DNA of 64,000 nucleotides from Knoellia flava TL1 (GTDB lineage: Bacteria; Actinomycetota; Actinomycetes; Actinomycetales; Dermatophilaceae): contig NZ_AVPI01000002.1 of the NCBI RefSeq assembly GCF_000768675.1, forward strand, positions 51,698 to 115,697, written 5' to 3'. The notes under the pieces were generated by a model that was not told where the DNA came from, did not search any database, and saw nothing but the letters and a program-made list of their open reading frames with translations. Position 1 is the first letter of the stretch. Each line of letters opens with the position of its first letter. Position numbers and translations under genes: made by a program. Shown here in pieces: positions 8,440 through 17,179 of this stretch.

Positions 8440-10788
8440 TCAGCCCTCGGAGGGGTTGAAGCCCGCGCGGCGGGCCGAGTCCTCGTCGTAGAACCAGACG
8501 TCGGGCTCCGCGGAGTCGTAGCCCTGCGCGCCCGGGGCGCGGTAGGTCATCGTGTCGCGGTAGGCCTGGATCGGGTGGTCGAGCGGCTGTGCCCGGTCCT
8601 CGAACGGTGCGGCCGAGCCGACGCCGAAGCCGCCGTCGCGGATCTCCTCCATCGACGAGATGCGCCGGCCCTCGCCGTCGGAGGAACCGCCGTCGGTGGT
8701 GGTGCCGTCGGTGCTGGCACCATCCGAGCTGTCGCTCTCGGTGGCGGCGCTGTCCGAGCTGCTCCAGTCGCCCGAGTCGGAGTCGTCCGTGGAGGACTCG
8801 TCGTCGGACCTCGTGTCGTCCGAGGTGTCGTCGGTGGACGTGGCGTCGTCCGAACCGTCGTCGACCTTGTTGATCCGCTCGGTGCCGTCCGGCCAGTGCG
8901 ACGCGTCGCCGCCCTCGGTGGAGCCGTTGGCGTCGGTGTCCGAGCCCGTGTCGCTGGCCGAGTCGGTGCCACGGTCGTTGCTGGTGTCCGAGCCGGTGTC
9001 GCGGTCGGTCTCGGTGTCGCGGTCGGTCTCGCGGTCCGAGCCCGCCGCAGCGGCACCGGCCACAGCCCCGGCTCCCGCCCCGGCGCCCGCGGCCCCTGCC
9101 GTGCCCCAGTCGGAGGAGCCGGAGTCCGACGTGCTGCGGTCGCGCTGCTCGTTGCCGGACGCGTCGTCGGCGTCGGTGGCGGCGTCCGCCCTTCCCGAGT
9201 CCGCGACCTCGGTGTCGTGGTAGACGTCGTCGCTCAGGGCACCCTTGCTGGCAGACCCGTCATCGACCGCCGGACGCGCGTCCGAGCTGGACCGCTGGTC
9301 CGAGCTGGAACGCTCGTCGGATGTGGAGGCCTCGTCCCGGTCCCACGTCTCCTCGGTCGTCGGCTCGTCGTCGCTCGCCGCACGGTCGGAGCCTGCCTCG
9401 TCCGACGTCGACTCGTCCGACGCCGGGGCGACGCCGGGGGTCTGCTCGTCGGCCGGCAACGGCTCCGTCGAGGCGTAGTCCTCGACGTCGCCGATGATCG
9501 TCATGTCCGCGTCGCCGGAGGCCTCGTCGGAGCGCGTCGAGCCCTCGTCCTCCGAGCGGGCGTCATCCGCCTGCGAGCCGCTCTCAGCCGCACCGGCGGC
9601 GGCACCAGCGCCCGCCGCCGTCGCGCCTCCGGCGACGGAGTCGTCGGCCCGGCGCTCGCCGGCACTCTCGTCACCCGACGCCCCGCCGGTCACGCCCCCG
9701 TCACCGGCAGGGCTGGTCGAACCCTCCTCGCTGGAACGCTCGGCCCGCTCAGCGGCTGCTGCTCCGAAGAGCTCGTCGTCAGACATCGTTGTCTCCTTCG
9801 TGGGGCTGTCACCTGCATCCGCCACCGTGGCGTCATCGTCCCGGGAGTCGGGGGCAGTCGCCCCACCGGCCGCCAGGCCGTCGCGCGTGTCGTCCGCACG
9901 CGCGCTGTCGTCACCCATCTCGTCCGCGCGTGCGGCGTCGTCGCCCGAGGAGCCGTATACCGGCGTCTCGCTCGACACGGGGGTCCACGCCCGGGTCTCG
10001 GGCTCGTTGTCGGCGTAGTCGACACCGGAGGCGAGGCGAGCGGACGCCTCGTCGGGGTCGTTGCCGCGCGTGCCGGCATACGCGCTCCCGGCGGCGGCAG
10101 CGGCACCGCCGGCCACAGCGGCTCCGGTGCCCCAGCCACGGCCGGAGCCCGACTCGTCCGCGTCGGTCGCAGCCGAACGAGAAGAGGTGTCGTCCGACCC
10201 TTCCCAGCGGCTCGCTTCGGGCACGTCGGCGGCCTCGACCTCGCCGCGCCCAGCGGTCACGTCGTCACCCCGCTCAGACGTCGGCGAACCCCAGCGGCTC
10301 GCCTCGGGCTCCTCGGTCCCGGCGGCAGCAGCGGCCGGCACGGGCCGGTGGACCCGGGTCTCGTCGACGGAGCGGACGTCGTCGTCGAGGTCCTCGGGAA
10401 GCGGACGCGGGTCGTCCTTGTCGAGCTCGACGTCGGGGTCGATCTCGTCGGCCCGGCGCAGCTCGGCGTCACGCTCGAGGCGTCCGCGCTCGAGGTCGGC
10501 CTGGTGGCGCCTCGCCTCCTCCTCGACCCGCTGCGCCTCGCGCGCGCTCTCCTCGGCCCGACGGGCCCGCTCCTCGGCCTCCCGGCGCGCGAGCTCGGCG
10601 CGCTCGCTCGACTGCTGGGCGAAGACGGCCTGGCCGCGCAACGCCGTGTCGCGCTCCTCGGCGCCGGCCCGGATGCGGGCGGCCTCGGCGCGCTGCTCGT
10701 CGAGCCGGCGCTGTTTGCCCCTCGACACGAACCACCAGACGAGGAGGAGGAGGGCAACGATGACAAGGGCACCGATGAGGTACTTCAC
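8440..10788 (-). CDS. very acidic single-pass membrane protein with a C-terminal 'sunset' domain (ArfC-like)
   Basis: 782 residues. One N-terminal helix (KYLIGALVIVALLLLVWWFVS, residues 2-22) is followed by a charged coiled-coil region (about 30-115; many RAE/ARR/EEA repeats). Some 550 residues of Ser/Asp/Glu/Thr/Gly low complexity follow, including SDRETDRDTETD-type SD/TD repeats. The last about 70 residues are ordered (SSMEEIRDGGFGVGSAAPFED, then AYRDTMTYRAPGAQGYDSAEPDVWFYDEDSARRAGFNPS). This end resembles the sunset domain of the mycobacterial OmpATb-operon protein ArfC. A surface or envelope role is inferred. The TCG/GAC-rich repeats also create a long spurious opposite-strand open frame. 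Confidence 0.75.
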   Translation of the reverse strand: MKYLIGALVIVALLLLVWWFVSRGKQRRLDEQRAEAARIRAGAEERDTALRGQAVFAQQSSERAELARREAEERARRAEESAREAQRVEEEARRHQADLERGRLERDAELRRADEIDPDVELDKDDPRPLPEDLDDDVRSVDETRVHRPVPAAAAAGTEEPEASRWGSPTSERGDDVTAGRGEVEAADVPEASRWEGSDDTSSRSAATDADESGSGRGWGTGAAVAGGAAAAAGSAYAGTRGNDPDEASARLASGVDYADNEPETRAWTPVSSETPVYGSSGDDAARADEMGDDSARADDTRDGLAAGGATAPDSRDDDATVADAGDSPTKETTMSDDELFGAAAAERAERSSEEGSTSPAGDGGVTGGASGDESAGERRADDSVAGGATAAGAGAAAGAAESGSQADDARSEDEGSTRSDEASGDADMTIIGDVEDYASTEPLPADEQTPGVAPASDESTSDEAGSDRAASDDEPTTEETWDRDEASTSDERSSSDQRSSSDARPAVDDGSASKGALSDDVYHDTEVADSGRADAATDADDASGNEQRDRSTSDSGSSDWGTAGAAGAGAGAGAVAGAAAAGSDRETDRDTETDRDTGSDTSNDRGTDSASDTGSDTDANGSTEGGDASHWPDGTERINKVDDGSDDATSTDDTSDDTRSDDESSTDDSDSGDWSSSDSAATESDSSDGASTDGTTTDGGSSDGEGRRISSMEEIRDGGFGVGSAAPFEDRAQPLDHPIQAYRDTMTYRAPGAQGYDSAEPDVWFYDEDSARRAGFNPSEG

Positions 10789-10887
10789 GGGATCTGCTCC
10801 TGACGTTCACGTCGAGTGCGGCGGCACCCGCTCGTGCCCAAAACTACCGTCGGACCTGCACGGATTGGGTCAGGGCCGACGCCCGCG

Positions 10888-12525
10888 TCAGCCGCCCTCG
10901 CCGAGGCCCAGCTCCCCCACCGTGATCTCCCGCATCTCGACCTTGCGGACCTTGCCGGTGACCGTCATCGGGAACTCGTCGACGATGCGGACGTAGCGCG
11001 GGACCTTGTAGTGGGCGAGCCGTCCGGAAGCGAACTCGCGCAATGCTTCCGGGGTCAGCGGCTCGGCCCCGTCGCGCATCCGCACCCACACCGCGAGCTC
11101 CTCGCCGTACTTCGGGTCGGGCACTCCGATGACCTGCGCGTCGACGATGTCGGGGTGGGTGTAGAGGAACTCCTCGATCTCGCGCGGGTAGACGTTCTCC
11201 CCTCCCCGGATGACCATGTCCTTGATCCGGCCGGTGATCTGGACGAAGCCCTCGGCGTCCATGACCGCGAGGTCGCCGGTGCGCATCCACCCGTCGACCA
11301 CGGCCTCGGCGGTCTTGTCGTCCTGGCCCCAGTAGCCGAGCATCACCGAGTAGCCCTTGGTCCACAGCTCACCGGGCTCGCCGTGCGGCACCGTCTCGAG
11401 CGTCACCGGGTCGACGACCTTGACCTCGAGGTGCGGGCCGACCTGGCCGACGGTGCCCACCTTGCGGTCGAACTCGTCGTCGGTGCGGGTCTGGGTCGAG
11501 ACCGGCGAGGTCTCGGTCATGCCGTAGCAGATCGTCATCTCGTCGATGCCGGCCGCGATGACCTTCTTCATGAGCTCCGCCGGGCACGTCGAGCCGGCCA
11601 TGATGCCGGTCCGCACCGAGCTGAGGTCGTGGTCGCCGAAGGTCGGCAGGGCCCACTCGGCGATGAACATCGTCGGCACGCCGTAGAGGCTCGTGCACCG
11701 CTCCTCGGACGTCGCGGCGAGCGTGAGCCCGGGGTCGAACCCGGGCGCCGGGATGACCATGCAGGCGCCGTGCGACGTCGCCGCGAGGTTGCCCATGACC
11801 ATCCCGAAGCAGTGGTAGAAGGGCACCGGAATGCAGATCCGGTCCTCCTCGGTGTAGCGGCACAGCTCACCGACGAGGTAGCCGTTGTTGAGGATGTTGC
11901 GGTGGCTCAGCGTCGCGCCCTTGGGGAACCCCGTCGTGCCCGAGGTGTACTGGATGTTGATCGGGTCGTCGGGCGAGAGCCCACCCGCCACCTCACGCAG
12001 CCGGTCCTCGGCGACGTCGTCGGCGCCGGCGAGCAGGTCGGCCCAGCTCTCCTGTCCCAAGACCCACACCTGCTCGAGGTCGGGGCACTCGTCGCGGACC
12101 TCCCCCACCATCGCGACGTAGTCGGACGTCTTGAACGACGGCGCCACGACGAGACCGCGTATGCCGGCCTGCTGCAGGACGTAGCCGAGCTCGTGCGAGC
12201 GGTAGGCCGGGTTGATGTTGACGAGGATGATCCCGACCTTCGCCGTGGCGTACTGGACGAGGGTCCACTCCGCGCAGTTCGGCGCCCAGATGCCCACCCG
12301 GTCCCCGGTGCGCAGGCCGGCGGCGAGGAACGCCTTGGCGAGCCGGTCCACCTCGGCCCCGAGGACGGCATATGTCCACCGGATCCCCTGGGCGCGGTCG
12401 ACGAGCGCCTCGCGGTCCCCGTGGCGGGCGACGGTCGCGTCCAGGTTCGCCCCGATGGTCTCGCCGAGCAGCGGCGGCTCGGTGGGTCCGGTGGAGTGCG
12501 ACAGGGTCGGGTCGGTGGTCACCAT
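10888..12525 (-). CDS. long/medium-chain acyl-CoA synthetase (AMP-binding, FadD-type)
   Basis: 545 residues from the ATG at 12525. It is an ANL-superfamily ligase that activates a carboxylic acid as acyl-AMP and then forms acyl-CoA. The P-loop-like signature YTSGTTGFPKG is near residue 190. CYGMTETSP (A5), GWMRTGDLAVMD (A7), GRIKDMVIRGGENVYPREIEE (A8) and the C-terminal lysine motif PMTVTGKVRKVEMRE are all present, so it looks active. It probably feeds the acyl-CoA dehydrogenases (20151-22772) and fadAB-type genes (41654-45120). The same frame stays open far upstream, but homology starts at this ATG. It is divergent from a Usp gene. Confidence 0.93.
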   Translation of the reverse strand: MVTTDPTLSHSTGPTEPPLLGETIGANLDATVARHGDREALVDRAQGIRWTYAVLGAEVDRLAKAFLAAGLRTGDRVGIWAPNCAEWTLVQYATAKVGIILVNINPAYRSHELGYVLQQAGIRGLVVAPSFKTSDYVAMVGEVRDECPDLEQVWVLGQESWADLLAGADDVAEDRLREVAGGLSPDDPINIQYTSGTTGFPKGATLSHRNILNNGYLVGELCRYTEEDRICIPVPFYHCFGMVMGNLAATSHGACMVIPAPGFDPGLTLAATSEERCTSLYGVPTMFIAEWALPTFGDHDLSSVRTGIMAGSTCPAELMKKVIAAGIDEMTICYGMTETSPVSTQTRTDDEFDRKVGTVGQVGPHLEVKVVDPVTLETVPHGEPGELWTKGYSVMLGYWGQDDKTAEAVVDGWMRTGDLAVMDAEGFVQITGRIKDMVIRGGENVYPREIEEFLYTHPDIVDAQVIGVPDPKYGEELAVWVRMRDGAEPLTPEALREFASGRLAHYKVPRYVRIVDEFPMTVTGKVRKVEMREITVGELGLGEGG

Positions 12526-12624
12526 CGCGCGCGTCGGTCCTTCCCAGCCATATGGGCTCCTTGGCGTCGGTCTCGAACTCAGAACGTACTCCCGTGACCG
12601 GGCCCCTGTCGGTAGGGTCGCGAC
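12526..12624. promoter_or_regulatory. divergent promoter region, acyl-CoA synthetase / Usp
   Basis: 99 bp between oppositely oriented starts. On the minus strand CTACCGACAGG occurs, weakly like the TTACCG element upstream of the acyl-CoA dehydrogenase at 21441-22772. No definite -10/-35 pair. Confidence 0.3.
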
Positions 12625-13539
12625 ATGGAAGCGAGTGAGGGTGACGAGATCCCCGAGGGCGCAGTCGTCGTCGGCATCGGCAACAGCGACCGGGACGCGG
12701 AGTGCCTGACCTGGGCAGGGAGCTCGGCCCAGCGCTCCGGCAGCCCGCTCCACATCCTCCATGCCCACGAGCTCGGTGCCGAGCTCTCCGCGATCGACCC
12801 CGTCGCGGGCAACACGATCTCGCTCGGGCCCGAGGGCGACATCGGCAACGCGAGCCTGCTCGACGAGACCCTCGCGGAGGCGCGGAGGCGCTGGCCCGAC
12901 GTGCCGGTGACCGGCAGCTTGCCCTTCGCCCGGCCCGAGCAGGCCCTCATCGACGCCTCGCGCACCGCGCGGCTCGTCGTCGTCGGAGCCGCCCGCGCCG
13001 GTGCGCTCCAGCGGTTCGGCCTCGGGCGTCCGTCGCTGGCCGCGGCCATGCACGCCGCCTGCCCCGTCGTCATCGTCCCGCAGGGGGCACGCGCCGAGGC
13101 CGAGGGGCCCGTCGTCGTCGGCATCGATGGCTCGGCGCACAGCGCGGCCGCGGCCGAACGCGCGTTCTGGATCGCCGACCTGCGCAAGGTCCCGCTCGTC
13201 GCGATCACGACGTGGAACGTCGAGGTCGTCGACGGTCTCGTCGTCACGACACCGGGCACCGACGCGTGGAACCAGGTCGAGGCGAAGTACCGCGCCGTCG
13301 CCGACCGCATCGTCGAGCCGTTGCGCGCCCAGCACCCCGATGTCGACTGCAATGTCGAGGTCGTGCGCGGCGTGCCGGCCAAGGTGCTCGCGGAGCGCTC
13401 GGCCGACGCCGGCCTGCTCGTCATGGGGACGCGCGGCCGTGGCGGGTTCGCCGGCATGCTCCTCGGCTCGCAGAGCCACAAGGTCCTCGAGACGGCGGCG
13501 TCACCGGTCATGCTCGTGCGCGCTCCGCAGCCGGACTGA
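12625..13539 (+). CDS. tandem universal stress protein (two UspA domains)
   Basis: 304 residues made of two UspA folds. The first (about 10-150) has VVVGIGNSD at its start but a degenerate nucleotide loop (VVGAARAGALQRFGLGRPS). The second (about 160-300) has VVVGIDGSAHSAAAAERA and the full ATP-binding signature GTRGRGGFAGMLLGSQSHKVL. The second domain is therefore likely to bind ATP and the first less surely. Tandem Usps are common in actinobacteria and are often induced by hypoxia or stationary phase. The next gene starts 6 bp downstream. Confidence 0.93.
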   Translation: MEASEGDEIPEGAVVVGIGNSDRDAECLTWAGSSAQRSGSPLHILHAHELGAELSAIDPVAGNTISLGPEGDIGNASLLDETLAEARRRWPDVPVTGSLPFARPEQALIDASRTARLVVVGAARAGALQRFGLGRPSLAAAMHAACPVVIVPQGARAEAEGPVVVGIDGSAHSAAAAERAFWIADLRKVPLVAITTWNVEVVDGLVVTTPGTDAWNQVEAKYRAVADRIVEPLRAQHPDVDCNVEVVRGVPAKVLAERSADAGLLVMGTRGRGGFAGMLLGSQSHKVLETAASPVMLVRAPQPD

Positions 13540-13545
13540 CCGCGG

Positions 13546-14229
13546 GTGGGCAGGCGCGACCGCTTCGACGGACACATCGCCGGCATCGGCTCGGCCTCGG
13601 GCACCCGGGTGGTCGTGGGCCACTGGCACTCGACGCCCCTCGGCTCCTTCAGCGACGCCATGGTCGAGACCGCAGGCGGTCACCGCGTCCTCCTCGCGCC
13701 GACCGAGGAGGTGGCCGACTACATCACCTCGACCTACGTCTTCGACGAGGTGCGGCTGGAACCGTTGTCCTGCACCGCCGGTGGCGCCTCGTGGGTCGTC
13801 ACCTCTCCTTCGCTCTCGCTGGACCTCACGGTGGGATCTCGTATGCCGTTGGGCTGGCTCCTGCGCGCGGTGCCGCGCCCGCTCGGCGCCAGCCCGCTGT
13901 GGGCCCGGCTCGTGAACCCCGTCGCGCGGGTCGTGCTGCCGGGCGTGCGCACCGTCGGCACCGCCCTCGAGGGACGCCGCGAGTTCTACGGCGCGACCGA
14001 CCTGCGACGGGTCACGGCGATGTCCGGGTCCTTCGACGGGACGCCCCTCGGTGCCCTCGCCGACATCGACCCGCCCTGCCGCTTCGGCTTCTCCTCGACC
14101 CCGCGGACCCCGTCGGTGACGACCGTCGTCACCACGGTCGTGCGCAGTGCCCGGCCGGGCACGGTCGTCACGCGCCGCAGCGTGGGGCACGACGGTCACG
14201 GACACGGGACCGGACGGCATACGGGCTGA
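13546..14229 (+). CDS. conserved hypothetical protein, 227 aa
   Basis: GTG start 6 bp after the Usp stop, so probably co-transcribed. I do not recognise the family. The sequence opens GRRDRFDGHIAGIGSASGTRVVVGHWHSTPLGSFSDAMVE and seems a compact alpha/beta protein without membrane helices or a signal peptide. The 'GTRVVVGHW...SPLGSFSDAMVE' and 'GAASWVV' style strands suggest a small soluble enzyme or ligand-binding protein. The C-terminus (VGHDGHGHGTGRHTG) is His/Gly-rich and may bind metal or be disordered. Two GTATGCCG-type octamers fall in this gene (about 13843 and 14216). Confidence 0.6.
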   Translation: MGRRDRFDGHIAGIGSASGTRVVVGHWHSTPLGSFSDAMVETAGGHRVLLAPTEEVADYITSTYVFDEVRLEPLSCTAGGASWVVTSPSLSLDLTVGSRMPLGWLLRAVPRPLGASPLWARLVNPVARVVLPGVRTVGTALEGRREFYGATDLRRVTAMSGSFDGTPLGALADIDPPCRFGFSSTPRTPSVTTVVTTVVRSARPGTVVTRRSVGHDGHGHGTGRHTG

Positions 14230-14294
14230 CCGACGCGACGCTCTGCGGCGAAACCTGCGCGCACGCGCCCCATGTCGTCTGGGAGCATGCGGGC

Positions 14295-15524
14295 ATGCGC
14301 CGCATCGTCCAGAGCAGGAAGCTCCAGCACGTCCGCTACGACGTGAGGGGGCCGATCCTCGTCGAGGCCCAGCGGCTCGAGGCCGAGGGACACAAGATCC
14401 TCAAGCTCAACATCGGCAACACGGCGCCGTTCGGCTTCGAGGCACCCGAGGCGATCCTCGCCGACATCATCCACAACCTGCCCGAGGCGCAGGGCTACAG
14501 CGACTCGCGTGGGATCTACTCGGCGCGCACGGCGGTCGCGCAGTACTACCAGTCGCGCGGGCTCACCGAGACGACAGTCGAGGACGTCTTCATCGGCAAC
14601 GGCGTCTCCGAGCTCATCTCGATGGTGCTCCAGGCGTTCGTCGACGACGGCAACGAGATCCTCATCCCCGCGCCCGACTACCCGCTGTGGACCGGCGCGG
14701 TGGCGCTGTCCGGCGGCACGCCGGTGCACTACCGGTGCGACGAGGAGAACGGGTGGAACCCCGACCTCGACGACATCGAGTCCAAGATCACCGAGAACAC
14801 CCACGCGCTCGTCGTCATCAACCCCAACAACCCGACGGGCGCGGTCTACTCGGAGGAGACGGTCCGTGGTCTCGTCGACATCGCCCGCCGCCACCAGCTC
14901 GTCCTCATGGCCGACGAGATCTACGAGAAGATCCTCTACGCCGACGAGGCCGTGACGCCGGTGCACCACCACGTCGCCACCTACGCCGAGGACGACGTCC
15001 TGTGCCTCACCTTCAGCGGTCTGTCGAAGGCCTACCGCGTGTGCGGCTACCGCGCCGGCTGGGTCATGGTGTCGGGGCCGAAGCACATGGCGGAGGACTT
15101 CCTCGAGGGCCTCACGCTGCTCGCCAACATGCGCATGTGCGCGAACGTGCCTGCGCAGCACGCGATCCAGACCGCGCTCGGTGGCTACCAGTCGATCAAC
15201 GAGCTCATCGTGCCGGGCGGCCGCTTCTACGAGCAGATCAAGCTCGCCAACCGGCTGCTCAACGAGATCCCCGGCGTGACGTCGGTCGAGCCACACGGCG
15301 CGCTCTACTGCTTCCCGCGGCTCGACCCGGAGATGTACGCGATCGAGGACGACCAGCAGTTCGTCATCGACCTGCTGCGCGCCAAGAAGATCCTCGTCAC
15401 CCACGGCACCGGCTTCAACTGGTTCGAGCCCGACCACTTCCGGCTCGTCACCCTCCCCGACACCGAGGTGCTCACCGAGGCCATCGGCCGGATCGCGGAG
15501 TACCTCGAGACGATCCGCCGCTGA
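14295..15524 (+). CDS. alaT: PLP-dependent aminotransferase, alanine transaminase type
   Basis: 409 residues, fold-type I class I aminotransferase. The PLP lysine lies in SGLSKAYRVCGYRAGW (about residue 245). The PLP-contacting motifs VINPNNPTGAVYS and ADEIYEKILY precede it, and the substrate arginine is near the C-terminus (FNWFEPDHFRLVTLP). The N-terminus MRRIVQSRKLQHVRYDVRGPILVEA is typical of AlaT/AlaA, which make alanine from pyruvate and glutamate. The ATG at 14295 is chosen from homology. A crcB/fluC gene starts 3 bp downstream, so the group 14295-16698 is likely one transcript. Confidence 0.9.
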   Translation: MRRIVQSRKLQHVRYDVRGPILVEAQRLEAEGHKILKLNIGNTAPFGFEAPEAILADIIHNLPEAQGYSDSRGIYSARTAVAQYYQSRGLTETTVEDVFIGNGVSELISMVLQAFVDDGNEILIPAPDYPLWTGAVALSGGTPVHYRCDEENGWNPDLDDIESKITENTHALVVINPNNPTGAVYSEETVRGLVDIARRHQLVLMADEIYEKILYADEAVTPVHHHVATYAEDDVLCLTFSGLSKAYRVCGYRAGWVMVSGPKHMAEDFLEGLTLLANMRMCANVPAQHAIQTALGGYQSINELIVPGGRFYEQIKLANRLLNEIPGVTSVEPHGALYCFPRLDPEMYAIEDDQQFVIDLLRAKKILVTHGTGFNWFEPDHFRLVTLPDTEVLTEAIGRIAEYLETIRR

Positions 15525-15527
15525 CCC

Positions 15528-15920
15528 GTGGCCGTCCGGACACGTGACCTCGCGCTCGTCGCCGTCGGCGGCGTGCTCGGCTCGCTGACCCGGTATGCCG
15601 TGGGCACCGCGGTTCCGCACCCGGCCGGCGCCTGGCCGTGGGCCACCTTCGCCGTCAACCTCGCCGCGTCGGTGCTCGTCGGGCTCGTCGCCGGTTTCGC
15701 CTACTGGCGGCACGCCGCTCACTGGGTTCGCCCCCTCGTCATGACCGGCTTCCTCGGCGGCCTCAGCACCTTCTCGGCCTTCGCGGTCGACACGGTCACG
15801 CTCGCGGAAGGCGGAAGGGCAGCCCTCGCCACGGCATACGTCGTCGTGACGTTCATCGCCTGCGTCGTCGCGGTGGGTGCGGGAACGGCTGTGGCACAAC
15901 GCATCTGGCAGCAACGATGA
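15528..15920 (+). CDS. crcB: fluoride ion channel/exporter subunit CrcB (FluC), first copy
   Basis: 130 residues, four membrane helices, GTG start. The CrcB signature GGVLGSLTRYAVG is at about residues 14-26, with NLAASVLVGLVAGF and TGFLGGLSTFSAFAVDT carrying the conserved Asn and STFS track. CrcB channels expel fluoride as antiparallel dimers. Here two different subunits are encoded by overlapping genes, which suggests a heterodimer. No fluoride riboswitch precedes it: the gene begins 3 bp after alaT. Confidence 0.93.
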   Translation: MAVRTRDLALVAVGGVLGSLTRYAVGTAVPHPAGAWPWATFAVNLAASVLVGLVAGFAYWRHAAHWVRPLVMTGFLGGLSTFSAFAVDTVTLAEGGRAALATAYVVVTFIACVVAVGAGTAVAQRIWQQR

Positions 15921-16267
15921 CGCCGGTCCTGCTCGTGGCGCTCGGCGCCGCCGTCGGCGCGCCGATCCGGTATGCCGTGACGCACCACCTGCGCGACCGC
16001 GGCGCGACGACCCACGCGGGGACGCTGATCGTCAACGTCGTCGGCTCGCTCGTCCTCGGTCTGCTCGTGGGCGGCGGCGCCGGGGACGGGGCGACGGCGC
16101 TCGTCGGCATCGGGTTCTGCGGAGCACTCACGACGATGTCGACGCTCGCCCTCGAGCTGTGGGACTCGGTCATCGAGCGCCGGTCGCACCACGCGGTTGC
16201 CTCCGTCGTCCTGCACCTCGTGCTCGGGTTCGGCGCCGCGTGGCTGGGATGGGCGGTGGTGTCGTGA
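15917..16267 (+). CDS. crcB: fluoride ion channel/exporter subunit CrcB (FluC), second copy
   Basis: 116 residues, ATGA overlap with the first copy. LGAAVGAPIRYAVTHHL, NVVGSLVLGLLVGG and GFCGALTTMSTLALEL are the CrcB landmarks; here STFS reads TTMST. The two subunits differ in sequence, as in other actinobacterial paired crcB genes thought to form heterodimeric channels with fixed opposite topologies. The stop overlaps the GTG of the MOSC gene. Confidence 0.92.
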   Translation: MTPVLLVALGAAVGAPIRYAVTHHLRDRGATTHAGTLIVNVVGSLVLGLLVGGGAGDGATALVGIGFCGALTTMSTLALELWDSVIERRSHHAVASVVLHLVLGFGAAWLGWAVVS

Positions 16268-16698
16268 ACCCGCGAGTGCATGCCATCCACATCGCTCCGG
16301 GGCGCAAGGTGCCGACGCGGTCGTTGGAGTCCGTCGAGGCGGAGGCAGGTGTGGGTCTCGTCGGCGACCGCTACCACGGCAGCAGGCACCGGCACGTCAC
16401 CGTCCAGGCCCTCGACGAGGTCGAGGCCGCGGCCCGCGACCTCGGCCACGACATCCCGCTCGGAGCGACCCGCCGCAACATCACGATCACGGCCGGGCCG
16501 ATCCCGAAGCGACCCGGCGAGCGGATGCGCATCGGCGACGTCGAGCTCGAGGTCGTGCGCATTGTCGCGCCGTGCCGGCTCCTCGACGACTGGATCGGGG
16601 TCGGTGCGATGAAGGCGATGCACGCCCGCGGCGGCACGGTCTTCCGGCTGCTGTCGTCGGGGACGATCCACGTCGGCGACGAGGTCCGGTTCGACTGA
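16264..16698 (+). CDS. MOSC domain-containing protein
   Basis: 144 residues. MOSC domains carry sulfur or bind molybdenum cofactor in MOCOS, YiiM and mARC proteins. Landmarks are GVGLVGDRYHGSRHRHVTVQ, RRNITITAG and the likely sulfur-carrier cysteine in EVVRIVAPCRLLDDW (about residue 104). The GTG at 16264 gives a GTGA overlap with crcB; an in-frame ATG at 16249 would add five residues. No molybdenum genes are nearby, so the substrate is unknown. The last gene of the alaT group. Confidence 0.85.
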   Translation: MNPRVHAIHIAPGRKVPTRSLESVEAEAGVGLVGDRYHGSRHRHVTVQALDEVEAAARDLGHDIPLGATRRNITITAGPIPKRPGERMRIGDVELEVVRIVAPCRLLDDWIGVGAMKAMHARGGTVFRLLSSGTIHVGDEVRFD

Positions 16699-16749
16699 GG
16701 CGGACCGGGCCCAGCACGGCTCAGCTGGGGTCGGTCGGCTCAGGTGGGC

Positions 16750-17130
16750 TCAGGTGGGCTCGGGTCGGGGAACCCGCTCGGCGAGGGTGGGCGGCGCCTG
16801 GATGCAGTAGGAGTCGGTGAGCAGCTCCGCGAGCTCGGCCCAGTCGGTGTCGTCGTCGAGCATCAGGCCCACGACGTTGCTGCCCCAGCTCGCCTTGAAG
16901 TAGGGCTCGCCCATGTGCTGGAAGGCCATGACCTCGTCCGGCTCGGCGCGGAAGGTGATGCGGAACCGCTGGTCCTCGCCGCCGAAGACGTGCGCGACGG
17001 TGGCGGACCGGACCTTCCAGGCCATGCCCACCCACGCGTCGTGCTCGCGCACCTCGGGGAAGGCCGACACGATCGCCGAGAGCCGCTCGACCCAGTCGCG
17101 GGGCACGTCGGGGCGCGTCGTGCTCGTCAC
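16750..17130 (-). CDS. MmcQ/YjbR family protein
   Basis: 126 residues from a GTG at 17130. The YjbR fold is a small double-wing protein of unknown role, once called DNA-binding. Landmarks are ERLSAIVSAFPEVREHDAWVGMAWKVRSATVAHVF and FKASWGSNVVGLMLDDDTDWAELAELLTDSY. The frame is open far upstream, but that part has no coherent homology. It lies tail to tail with the MOSC gene, and no clear hairpin separates them. Confidence 0.8.
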   Translation of the reverse strand: MTSTTRPDVPRDWVERLSAIVSAFPEVREHDAWVGMAWKVRSATVAHVFGGEDQRFRITFRAEPDEVMAFQHMGEPYFKASWGSNVVGLMLDDDTDWAELAELLTDSYCIQAPPTLAERVPRPEPT

Positions 17131-17179
17131 GGTCGACAGGCTAGGACCTCCCGCCGACAGCGCCCGGTCCGAACCGACG

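Noticed and set aside
8575..10803. A 742-codon open frame on the plus strand opposite the acidic membrane protein.
   Set aside because: Its product is Arg/Val/Gly-rich low complexity made by the opposite-strand SD repeats. The minus-strand frame has a membrane helix, coiled coil and a recognisable C-terminal domain.
12526..13479. N-terminal extension of the acyl-CoA synthetase by 318 codons.
   Set aside because: It overlaps the Usp gene on the other strand and has no homology; the family start is at the ATG at 12525.
15528..15528. Fluoride riboswitch before crcB.
   Set aside because: The gene starts 3 bp after the aminotransferase stop, leaving no room for the aptamer.
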